A stretch of 64,000 nt of DNA from Lamellibrachia satsuma. Lineage: Eukaryota; Annelida; Polychaeta; Sabellida; Siboglinidae. The stretch is taken from NCBI GenBank assembly GCA_033239005.1, contig BSQZ01000061.1, positions 1,517,001-1,581,000 on the forward strand, written 5' to 3'. Each line of letters opens with the position of its first letter. Position 1 is the stretch's first letter. Of this stretch, positions 1 through 12,300 are shown piece by piece. The notes below the pieces were generated by a model, which was given only the letters and a program-made list of their open reading frames with translations, was not told the origin of the DNA and ran no database searches. Position numbers and translations under genes: made by a program.

Positions 1-101
1 TCTTTATCAACTGTTACATTATTACATAATAGATTCTGGGACTTTGTTACATATCATGTGCCTGTTACTGCAAAAACTAGTTTTCTTATATATTATCCCA
101 G

Positions 102-331
102 ATGTGCCATATTTAGAGAAACATCTTCCAGGAAGCCTGAATGTGACTGACTGCATGTTTCAGTCATCTGACAATGAACCAAACGAAGAAAAGGATCATT
201 TTGTGGCTCAACTGTACAAGTTTATGGACGACAGGGGCACACCCATCAACAAGGCGCCGGTCATCGCCAGCAAGGACCTCAATCTCTATCGCCTCTTCCG
301 AGTTGTTCAGAACCTCGGTGGCTACAACAGG
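102..331 (+). CDS. ARID4: ARID4 exon: first half of ARID domain
   Basis: Open from an acceptor ending at 101 to the donor GTGAGG at 332. Encodes [11 protein letters not shown], then an acidic stretch and the ARID helix 1-4 region with [39 protein letters not shown]. The signature 'F..DRGTPI....V..KDLNL..LF..V...GG' is the N-terminal half of the A+T-rich DNA interaction domain. The first codon is split with an exon upstream of the window or in the first 100 bases. Confidence 0.93.
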
Positions 332-3300
332 GTGAGGGTGAATTTATGAAAGACTAACTCAGTGATTTGCTGTTTCCAATTTTCTTTTTTTTTCAACAGA
401 GTGTGATTAGCTCAATAGAGCAAAATTACAGCCACGCTAATTAAAGCAAATTGCTATATCAGTAGGTACTAGCTTGTTTGAGTGGCAGTGTATGCATGGT
501 GCCATAGCTGGATTTTATTTTATAAAATGTATTTGAATTTTTTCTTTACTTTGTTGATTGCAACACAATTTGTATGCAATTTTTTTCCATTTGTATAAAG
601 TGTAGATTTCATTCCGTTTCTGACATATGTTAAGAAAGTCTGATTATTGTTTGATTTGCACAATTACATTTTTTTTATTGTCATGCAAAGAAATTCCTTA
701 CATCATTTTAATTAATTTATCTAAATGCTTTAATTCACTCATTGTAGGTGACCAATCAGATGAAATGGCGTATTGTCTACAGTCGAATGAATCTCGCACC
801 ATCATCAGCAGCGTCCAATCAGATTAAAGTCGCTTACAAGAAGTGCGTATATTTGGTGTGAACATTTTAGTACATGCATATTGGTGATAGCAGAATAACT
901 CACTAATTGCCTAACAGATTTAACTTTGGACTACCTGGTTGTGCATATAATTTGCCCAGATGGGCTAATGTTTACAAAAATTTGTAGCAAAATTGTAATA
1001 CTTTCATTTGGTAGTCGATATGTTGTCTAGTTCATGGAGACTCGGAGGTCTAAACCAGACCTTGCATTTTGGTACAAGCCAATAATGGTAGATCTCCTCC
1101 CACATTGGATCATGTGGCGGGACACACAGGTTAAAAAAAAATTTTGTTGCACCACATACGTAATGTGTTTTACCGGAATTTCTCAAAAGCTCTGATATGT
1201 TGTACATCCGCAAGAGTTCTGATCAGTCGTACATCCGCAAGAGTTCTGATCTGTTTTACATCCAAAAGAGTTCTGATCTGTTGTACATCCACAAGAGCTC
1301 TGATCTGTTGTACATCCACAAGAGTTCTGATCTGTTGTACATCCACAAGAGCACTGATTTGTTGTACATCCACAAGAGTTCTGATCTGTTGTACATCCGC
1401 AAGAGCTCTGATCTGTTGTGCATCCAAAAGAGCTCTGATCAGTCGTACATCCGCAAAAGCTCTGATCTGTTGTATATCCGCAAGAGCTTTGATCTATGGT
1501 GTATCTGCAAGAGTTCTGATCTATGGTGTATCTGCAAGAGTTCTGATCTGTCATACATCCACATAAGCTCTGATCTGTTGTACATCCACAAAAGAGGAAG
1601 CATTTGCAAATTAAGTGATTTTCAGATTTTGGGTTTATTAAGTATATTTGCATCCATAGCTATTTAAATTATATTGTACAATCGTATGTCAATAAACTTA
1701 GTAAAGCCAAAACCCTGAAAATCCATTGAAAACATTATAAGATCAAATAAAAAAAACGGGCTTTTTAGTAGGATGCTTGATAAATGACCAAACTGCTGGA
1801 GTTCTCTTGCATGTCCTGCTGCACTTGTCCATATTTGATTCAGTACGGGGTCAGTCATGTTTTCCTCTAATTCCTACTGCTCCTGTATGTTCCCAGGTAC
1901 TTGCACGCCTTCGAGGATTTCTACCGCAAGCTCGGCAGCACCATGGGCACGATTAGTCGGCCTGGTGGTAGGGGTCGCCACTCATCCAGCGGGCGAAGTC
2001 TGATGTCGATCCGCGACCGTGAAGCTCCTCCCAAATCACCCCGGGCCACGAAGAAAGCCAGTCAGGAAGACATGAGGGAAAAGAAAGAAGGAAAAATGGG
2101 ATCGCCCTTACAGGTAACCTTCAGCCATGCATGTAAATTCAGCTATCATTGATATAATCCAGTGATTATCATCTGTTTCATATTTGCAAATACTGACACA
2201 CACAGTGGAAGCTGATTGTAGTGGATGGGGTTCATGGTCTTTGGCTGTTGCCATTAACTGTCTGTTATACAAAAACTTTATTATACAATCTGTGTCTGGC
2301 TTTCACATGATCAAGGGCATATCATTAACAACCACCACATTATTATGTTCTCCCTTTGTGTGCAATGTAAATATAGCATTCAGACCGAAACGTTCAAGTA
2401 AAAAGAAATTGGCTTACACAATATTTTGGCGATCAGTGTGCTAAGAAACTACTATAAAACGTATCAGGTCATAGCAACACATTGTTCTGAAGAAGCGTAT
2501 CTGTACCATTTATAGTCGGATTCAATTGCTGAGAAGACAGCAGAGAAAGAAATGACTAAGTCTGAGAGTCGCACAAAACCGAAGCCTACAGCTGCTGCCA
2601 GTGAGCCGCAAATCAAAGATGTGCATGCAACCAGTAGCGCCACCGCACGGGAGAGTCGGAGTGAGGGTCGACCAGAGACGCGGGCCAGTCTCGAAGATAG
2701 AGACTTCTCAGGGACCACACGGGGCTCGGTGAAGAGCGACACGCGGGGTCGTGAAGGGGAGAGGGTCCGGAAGACAGAGTCACTGTCAGCCAACCTCAGT
2801 GACAGTCCCCGGAGGAGAGTTTCCCGTCTCGTGGCCGAGCACCGCAAGGTGGCAACACGGGAAGCAAAAGAGCGAGAAATGAAACGGGAACAATCAGAAA
2901 AGCTGGAAGATTCCTCGGCTAGTACGTCTACAGAAGAGGGAAGGAAGGAATTGAGGGCTGAGAGTTTGCGTCGCAGGAGGGAGGAGGAAGTAGAAGTTCG
3001 TCGCGGTAGGACACAAAATGAAGGGAAGCAGGAAGATTCTACACAAGGGAAGAAAGACGACATTGCAAAGGAAATGAAGGTAGAGGATCGCAAAACTGAA
3101 ACCCGTGGGTTAGGTTCACCGTCATCCCGGGAAGACACGAAACGAGTGAAGCAGGAGGAGAGTAGTAAAAGGGAAGATTTGAGACGAGGGAAACAGCAGG
3201 ACAGTAAATCGGAGGTGAGGGAAGAGACGGGTAAGGCTGGAGGGAAGGATGAGGATAAGAAGGGTGCTACGGAGAAACGGGCACAGAAGGAGGACCAGGA

Positions 3301-6289
3301 AAAAGAAGACGTTTCCGACTCAGAAGACAAAGAGGGAAACAAACAGAAGAAACGGGTAAGTATCATATTTACCTCGCTAATAAATTTTCTGCCTGTGCAG
3401 TTGTTTCTGCAGCTCTGAATAAGTTCTGTCTGACGCCAGCCATATGATGCCCGCCAATATCATGTATTTTTTTAAGAAAGATATTGCCAAAAATGTGCCT
3501 TCTGCAACTGTTTCTTTCTGTTAGTTACGGCTTACAGATTCCTTGGGCGCCATATGTCGCATAGGGCATGTACAAGAGTCTACCATTCCGCCCTGTCAGC
3601 CGCCCTCTGTGCCGCCTCTGCCCATGATTTCCACCCATCTCATTCTTTTTCCACCATTCGCTGCCACGTCTCTTTTGGTTTTCCGATCGATCTCTTTCCC
3701 GCATGTGTCCAATTCATCACTATACGGCAGTTTCTTTCTGTATTTTATGTAAATAAATGCTATTATTATATTTGTTTCCTTGAAAATCAAAATTATTTAA
3801 ACTTTGTTTATCTGACAACCCGTGTCTCAACTGATCAAAATAGTGAAAACTATTTTTTATTCATTCAGACCATGATGCAAATGCTACAGAATGCCCCTAA
3901 CACATTTTCTTAGATCCCAGAATTATTTGAATCTCAGGAATTTATTGTACTAGCAGAATGTTACATGTAGGATATTCCAAATCAGCCAAATTCAAATTGC
4001 AGACGGTTTAATCTGGTTTCTATAATTTTCCAAATCAGGCAATTGTACTGTAACATTTATTTTATTCCTCCTTGTGGGTGAATATAAAACATCATAGTTT
4101 AGTCAACTGCGAAGTTTAGTTACTGCGAACATTCTGTGTTGTTGCAACACTGTTTTGCCTCCAAAACCCTTGTTCTGATAATGGAGGAAGCTACACGAAT
4201 GCCTCATCTAGGCAAATACTGGCGCTATATAAGACCACACATTATTAATACTAGCTAAGATACCCATCCTCCGGTCGGGACAACTTGGTAGTTTGTAAGT
4301 GACTGTCATGATAACAATATTAAAAAACGTTATCATAGAAATATCCATCTATGCCTTGGTACTTGACGCTGCAAGTCAATATCTTGTTGGTTTCTTTCGA
4401 ACTCTTGAAATTCCGACGTAATTGCCCTGTGTGTTACGGGGTAATTGCAGAAAGGACGTATGACATTGTCAACAATTGTACGTAATTGTTTGAGTAGCGT
4501 TGCGGACAATTGTTCATAATAGCTACAAAGAGTAATTCAATTTCTTCGTAGAAATTTTAGTAATAGCAGGGTGAATAAAACTGAAGACCCGACCCTGAAA
4601 GTTTGGTGCCCGTGAAGTGTCTAGGAGTAGCATAACATGCAAACATAACATACAAACATAACATACAAACAGACAAACATACATACTCATGGTCGATTAT
4701 AATAAGCTGCTGCTTGTTGAAGGTGACAAGGAAGAAGATAAAGGAAGAAGCCGGACAGGAGGAACGGGAGGAGGGGAAGACTGAGAAGAAAACAAAGGAA
4801 ACGAAGACCGAGAAACCAAAGGAAGTAAAGAGTGAGAAACCTAAAGAGGTGAAGACTGACAAACCAAAGGAAGTGAAGACTGAGAAGATTGAAAAGACCG
4901 ACAAGCTGAAGGAGGAGAAGGGTGAGAGCACCGATGAATCTGGAGATGCCAAGGATGTCAGGTACGTTTACACATCTTTCTGTAGATAGAATATTTGAAT
5001 ATCACAAGTAACTGAATGTTGGACTCCCCCCCACTATCTCTCCCCCTATTCACATGGGAAGAAGAGAATTACCCACTGTGCAAATGCTGTAGAAACAGCA
5101 TTTCCAAAATTATGTATTAGATATTAAAATGCCGAGTCTAAACCTCGCATTACTGACACAGATTGTGCACTACTCCTTGCTACAAGTGCTGAACACTGCA
5201 TTTATTTGGGTGATCTTGTCCGACAGAGATGACAAGCGGCAGGAGGGTGAATATCCTGTCGGTACAAAGCTCAAGGTGAAGTACGGGCGTGGACGCAATC
5301 AGAAGCTCTACGAAGCCAAGGTATGACACAGATCTTACAATATGGGTATCGCCCAGTGAGGCATAGGTCTTCCATGGTCTCATTCTTGTCAACTGTCGTC
5401 CCACTGTTCACAGTCTCGTTCCTTTTTTACCCATTTCTGTTTCACGTAACAGTGTAGATTTGACTCAAGAATGTATGCGATCTCAAAGAGGATGACTTGA
5501 CATAAGAAAGTATGCGATCTCAAAGAGGATGGCTTGACATAAGAAAGTATGCAGTCTCAAAGAGGATGGCTTGACGTAAGAAAGTATGCAGTCTCAAAGA
5601 GGATGGCTTGACGTAAGAAAGTATGCAGTCTCAAAGAGGATGGCTTGACATAAGAAAGTATGCAGTCTCAAAGAGGATGGCTTGACGTACGAATGTATGC
5701 AGTATCAAAGAGGATGACTTGACATAAGAATGCAGTATCAAAGAGGATGGCATGACGTATGTGCCATCTGGAGCTTCCTTGTCCACTTGCCATCTGGAGC
5801 TTCCTTGTCCACTTGCCATCTGGAGCTTCCTTGTCCACTTGCCATCTGGAGCTTCCTTGTCCACTTGCCGTCTGTAGCTTCCTTGTCCACTTGCCGTCTG
5901 TAGCTTCCTTGTCCACTTGCCATCTGGAGCTTCCTTGTCCACTTGCCGTCTGGAGCTTCCTCGTCCACTTGCCGTCTGTAGCTTCCTTTTCCACTTGCCA
6001 TCTGGAGCTTGTTGCCATGGATGGCAATTTGGTGAAAATATGTTTCTGGCAACTGTCCAGCCAATATGGAGATGTCCTTATGAATTCTCCCTGATACCAG
6101 TTTTTATCTTGGAAGCATTTCCAAATCTGCTTCAAACCGCGGTGATGGACAGTCAAAACAAAACTAGATTCAATGACTAGGTAGTCACAAACCTTTATCC
6201 TATGGCTGATGTGGCCAGCCAGGAAAATGTGTATCCATCTGTCAACATTTGTCAACGTAAGAGATGCATAATAGTAATGTAATGTAAAC

Positions 6290-6356
<67 letters not shown>

Positions 6357-9300
6357 CATACATACAGATCAAAAGGAAGTGATATGGCATCTTTGTGTTG
6401 ATCAATGAGACTCATTGAAATCGAACAAGGTCACTATCGTGAGAATCACCATAAGATGTAATACACAATTGGAAATTAAAAACATACACATATTAATTTA
6501 GAAATGGAACTCTTTTACATTCATGTTTTCATGTGTAGAAATACGAGTACAAAGTAGACATTATTTATGAGACACATGTAGCTGTGTTATACTGTTGTAC
6601 CAATATATGAAATGAATTTATAAACATAAAATATTATACAATATTAAAAAATCGAAATAGAAAACTGATGTTCTGCAGTGACCCATTATAAACGTCTGCA
6701 TTGCACTGACATTGCACTGACATTCCATCTGTCGCCTAGGTTGTCGAGAAGGAGCGGGAGAACAATGTGCTGCACTATCGCGTGCACTACGATGGCTGGA
6801 ACAAACGCTACGATGAGTGGATTCGCAAGGAGAGGATTGTTGGAGTAGTCGAGGAGCTGGTGGAGCCACCAAAGAAGATAAAACCAAAGACACCGGGCAT
6901 GAAGGCAAAGGTGGGTTCATCGAGAAAGTTGGTTTGTGTTCTTAAAGGGGTTGTTCAGCGGATTCCTTTGGGTGATTTACTCGTCGATCATTAGTTAACA
7001 TAAGTGATCTCTTTATGTCATAAAATTACCTTACTTTATTTCATCAACAGATCATGTATTTATAGAAATATTAAGAAATGAAGATGACAGTAGTAACATG
7101 TTTTGTATGGACAATGATTATGTTTACCCAACCACGATGTTATAAGTATTGATCTCAATCCAGTGTCACAATATCCCATGAAAATGGAGGAATGAAAACT
7201 CACGTATAGGAATATGCTCAAACAATAAAAACTAAGAACAAGATTTTAGCTTGTTAATTTATATGTACTTTGAGATCGAGAATTGAAGTATTTTAATTAT
7301 GTGAAAAATCCAACTAGCTGTGTATCAATTAACCAATAAAATTGTTTATTTAAGAGGTTTTGTTGTGGTGCTACACATGAATATTTCAAACAGTAATTTT
7401 CGATGAAGTCATGCTTAAATTGCACGTTGTCGTAAGTGCTACATAGTTATCACCCGCAGTGGTTCCATAAGAAAACTTGCTATTTCACACAAACTTATTT
7501 ATCTGAGAATACAGTGTGATATGACTGAGCAACTGGTTATGTTTGGCACGTCCTGCAGGTTCTGATAAAGAAGTGCGCCCGACCACCAGAGCACCAAGCA
7601 AAGGCAAAGTCACCGGGCTCAGTACCAAGTCCTGTTACGCCCTCTACCGGAGGCCCTTCTAGACCGACACGTTCCAACAGCATGGAGGCCTCGTTGTCGA
7701 CTGGCCTGCCAAGTACGTCTTATATGTATTAGCACTGTCTTGTGGTTGTGTTCTAAGCATTCTCATTAGCTTATGATTATGTTACGTGCATCACCATTGG
7801 CTCATCATTGTGTTATGTGCATCACCATTGGCTCATCATTGTGTTGTGTGCACCACCATTGGCTCATCATTGTGTTGTGTGCATCACCATTGGCTCATCA
7901 TTGTGTTATGTGCACCACCATTGGCTCATCATTGTGTTGTGTGCATCACCATTGGCTCATCATTGTGTTGTGTGCATCACCATTGGCTCATCATTGTGTT
8001 ACGTGCATCACCATTGGCTCATCAATGTGTTGTGTGCATCACCATTAGCTCATCATTGTGTTATGTGCATTACCATTGGTTCATCATCGTATTGTGTGCA
8101 TGACCATTGGCTCATCATTGTGTTGTGTGCATCACCATTGGCTCATGTTTATTTTACATGCACTATCATTGGCTTATGATTGCTATATGCTGTATTTTTA
8201 AAAAGCAAGGAGAAGGAAAACAGTATAATAATAATAATAATAACAACTACAAAAACAGTAATTAAGATTATCAGTGTTTTTTAATTGAGCTTATTTCATT
8301 GATGCAGTGCAAGCCAGTAATACTTTACTATTAACTTGTAAAATATTCAGTAACTGACATTATGGACAGTCCTTCGCCTGATGTGTTGGCTCATGGTTCT
8401 TTATTGGTTGAAATATTTTAGCATAAGTACGTTCTTCTTCACAGTGAAATCAATGAAACCTCGCTGTCTTTCCGGACACGCAGAGTCATCAGATCAGCAG
8501 ACACACAGTAAGCACCACCCTGATTAATCAATATATCATTGCATATAACCATGTAATCATTACAGTTTGTAGTGTTTTACTGATACTTATTCTTTCAACC
8601 AAAGGAATACTTTTAAAATTATGTAACAGATGGTGCCACACAGTTTTGTAAACAATGTCTGGCAATTCTATACGGTCAGACTGGGAGATGTACTCATTTC
8701 AGTCAACCATTTGAGGTTATCTATTCGTTTGCTGGGCTGCACACAATGGTTCAGGAATGCGTTTCTCACAGATGCAGGTATAAGTGTTTTAATTGTTGTT
8801 TTTATTCGGGCTCACCAAGGTCGATATGTGTGATTGACACTTGTACTTGATCAGTGAGTACTTAGATTTCTGCAGAAGTGTAGTTCCAGGTTCAACGAGA
8901 TTTTTATCATGTACATTAGTTACTTAGCTACTCAGTAGCAATATAATAGCCAACGTTGACAGTAAGAAAGCAGTGAATATAAATATCGCTGTAAACAATG
9001 TGTAGACACTTAATGTCTAGAAGTTTGAAAAAGATAAATTGGATTGTATATCTGACTGGCAATTTTTAATTCGAATGGAAAATCAGATATAGCCTGCCAG
9101 GACCACACTTACTGATAACTTGGATGCCTCAAAATGTAGCTTGTGTCGGCCCCTTGGAATCCATCCTCCAGGGTATTTATACTCCCAAGTTTACAAAATT
9201 CAGACACCGTCAACAGAGGTGCTATAATCGCCTAAATACCCAATACGCTACCGTGTGTTCAACTTGCTAAACCACCCTCCGTCTAAACCGCTGGACAGTC

Positions 9301-12300
9301 TTCCAGAAATGTCATTGTCAAATTTGCAAATTAAACTTTTGCAGCTGGGCCCATCCAGGGTTCTCAGGGCTCTTCTGGTTCCAGAATTCCTTTACCTCCG
9401 AGGTTAAAGCAATTTAACGAATGTCAATATGAAAATGCTTTATTTGTTTCCCATTTTCTGTTGCTAATCTAGATGTTTATTATATATTGATTAAATGTGT
9501 CCTAATGATTTAATGCAATTAGTTATTAAATGAAACTGGCCTATGCTTTGCATTGTGTTTAAAACTATTTACGAGTCTAACATTGGAGACTGCAAAGTCT
9601 ACTGGAACTTTTGATCGTCTGTCATCGATGAGTCTTGAAATGTTGAAATGAAATTACAATACGGGTCCTGAAGATTGAAGATCGCAGATTAACAAAATGG
9701 GGAGTGTGTACTTATTAGGGCATGTACGCTGAATATGTAAAATACAGTATACGTGATTTTCACCCTTCCTTTAAGTAGTACATGCATTACGCAATGCACT
9801 CGCAAACTGCACAGTTATTACGTATCCTATGGTGCATGTATTGTTAACATTTACGTTTAAGTGATAGACATGGGGGATGATATAGGTCTTAGCTTGTCTG
9901 TGGTGGATGATACTCATCTTGTGTTTTATTTTCCTAGCTTCAGAGAGTGAGGGAGAGGAGGATGTAGAAGATGAGGAGGAGGAGGAGCCAACACTGATGA
10001 AGACAATGGAAGACACAGGGAGTGAGGGTGGCGAAACCAACGCGGAAGTGGAAGATGCTTCCCCGGCACTTCTCCCAGAAGATGCTGTGGAGGAAAAGGG
10101 AGTGGTGTCGGGGAAGGAGGAGGAAGACGATGAGGAGGAAGAGGAAACTGTGGTTGTGGAGCCACGAACTCTGCGAAGGCGGGAAGATACGAAAGTGACG
10201 TCGACTCCAAAGGCTGGTTCTGACGTCTCGGCAAGTCGGGCGGGTAAAATCGACACAGTGGTGACCATGCCAAAACTCAGCCTTGTCTCACCACGGAAAG
10301 ACATTGAAGACACCACCGAAGTGAAGATGGAAGCCGAAGAGGCCACAGTGGAGGCTGCTGATGATGAGGCAGTGAGTGAAACAAAACGACCCAAAGAAAC
10401 TGAAAGTGTTGTGGGAAAAAACAGCGAGCTTCAACTGGATGCTGCTCCAACAGAATGCCCGAAGATTGAGAAAGTAGAAAAGGCGACTTCCGACGAAGAG
10501 AAGGTCGATAAGAAGCAGGCGAAGCCTCGAACAAGGAGGAGGGAAGGCGCTCGGATGAAGCCGGCTGCAAAGTTGACAACTGAGAGTCCCGCTAAGGTTG
10601 AAGAGACAGCTATGAAGTTGGATGATGCTGGGAGCGACAAAGACGTTACAGCCACAGAAACAGAAGAGCAGGCTGGTGTAGAGATGGAGGAAGATGGGGC
10701 GGATGGGGATGAAAAGCCAGAAAAAGGTAGGAAGCGAACCAAGGTCACAAAAGAGAAGCCACTTGAGAAGACGCCAAAGAGCAAGGGGAAACTTGAGAAA
10801 GGTCCTAAAGGGCGTCCAGCAAAGCTGAAGAAGTCGGACACCACAACAACTCCATGTGAGGGTGTTGAGGTTAAGATAAAGAAACGGGTGAAGAGAAAAT
10901 TAGTGGAGAAAGCAGCAAATGAGGAAGAAGGCAGTAGCGATGTCTCTGAAAAAGAGGCTCCGTCGGAGGTGACGGAGCCCGGAGTTAAATCGGAGAAAAC
11001 CGAGGCAAAACCCACGACTGTTATTGACAATGTTCTAGACCGCGTTGTGCCAAGTAATGATGTTGTTGCCGCTGGTGTGGCCGATGATGTGGCGGCATCG
11101 CCAAGAGCTGCTCAATGCGCCAGTCCAAACCGCCTAGGGAGCCCCACCCCTGAAGCACCAAAATTATGGGATAGCGTCTCGGTTGACATAAACGCAGTCC
11201 AAGAGTCGCCCTCTGAAAAAGCACCTGATCTTAGTCCAATCACCGGTGCTGGACATCCACAGAAAAAGGACGCTGACCTACCTGCAGCATCGGCCAAACC
11301 CGAGGGCGCTTCAACTGATGCAACAGTGTCGCTTGCTTTGAAGGCAGAAGCTTCGACAGCGATCTTTGACAACACCCCGCCAAGTACACCAGAACACCCT
11401 AGCAGTGTTACTGCAATGGCAGAACATGGCGAGGACTCATCATCGCGGGATCAATCATCAAATCGCACAGACGAAGTCTACAGCACAAAGAGTGAATATG
11501 AAGCGAATCTCGAGGTTGCTGTACTAATGGCCGAGGCAGCGACTGGCCACGGCCGAGACCCAGCCGAAGTTCCAACTCAAGTCTGCGAGTCGCCCATCGC
11601 ATGCGACATGAGTACCATGTCGAACAGTAGCGGGGGAAGTAGCGGAAATGCACCAGGTTCCGAGAGCGAGGAGCCACCTAGCGGCAGCTTGCAGAAGGAC
11701 GACGACGACAGCGGAGAACCGACGCCGAAGCGGCGGAAACGTACTCACAAGCGCCCAGTTCCAGCGGCACCGTCTGGCGCTGTGGCGGAAAAAACTACAC
11801 ACCGACTCAATGTTGCACCGACAGTGAAACCAGAGTGTGAGTATTTCAGGACACTGTAATGCCTATATTCATGTACTCAAAAGGCTACGGTATTATCATT
11901 AGTTTATGTTTAAAAATATGTAAGCTAATGGCAAAAACCACAGTTTTATCCTTAATATTAGTATTATTCATCTAAACAACTTCAGTGCACAACTTTATTT
12001 CATATGCGACCTAGTTTTCATGTAGACATAATGTGCTGTACTTTTGGTCAATGTAAGATAGGATGAGTAGTTATTCAGATATTTCACGACCAGCCTGTCC
12101 CCTTAATTATAAGACTCGATGCACTCCTTGATAGTACTGTTAAATGTACAATGTCCTTTTTTTGTGAAATCGTGTTATGTTGTATACACCATTTGAACAT
12201 ATCAACCGTCCAGATGTGTTTTAATGAACCACAATTAGTTTAGCTACGTAATTTCAGTTTTTCAACTCAAATATCATGTTTACATTACTTGCATAATTAC

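Noticed and set aside
2464..3366. 300-codon Ser-rich ORF on the - strand
   Set aside because: Antisense shadow of the ARID4 charged-linker exon.
7773..8179. Three overlapping repeat ORFs with [10 protein letters not shown] words
   Set aside because: Product of the 31-bp minisatellite in an intron.
9771..11030. Ser/Val-rich - strand ORFs
   Set aside because: Antisense shadows of the acidic ARID4 exon.
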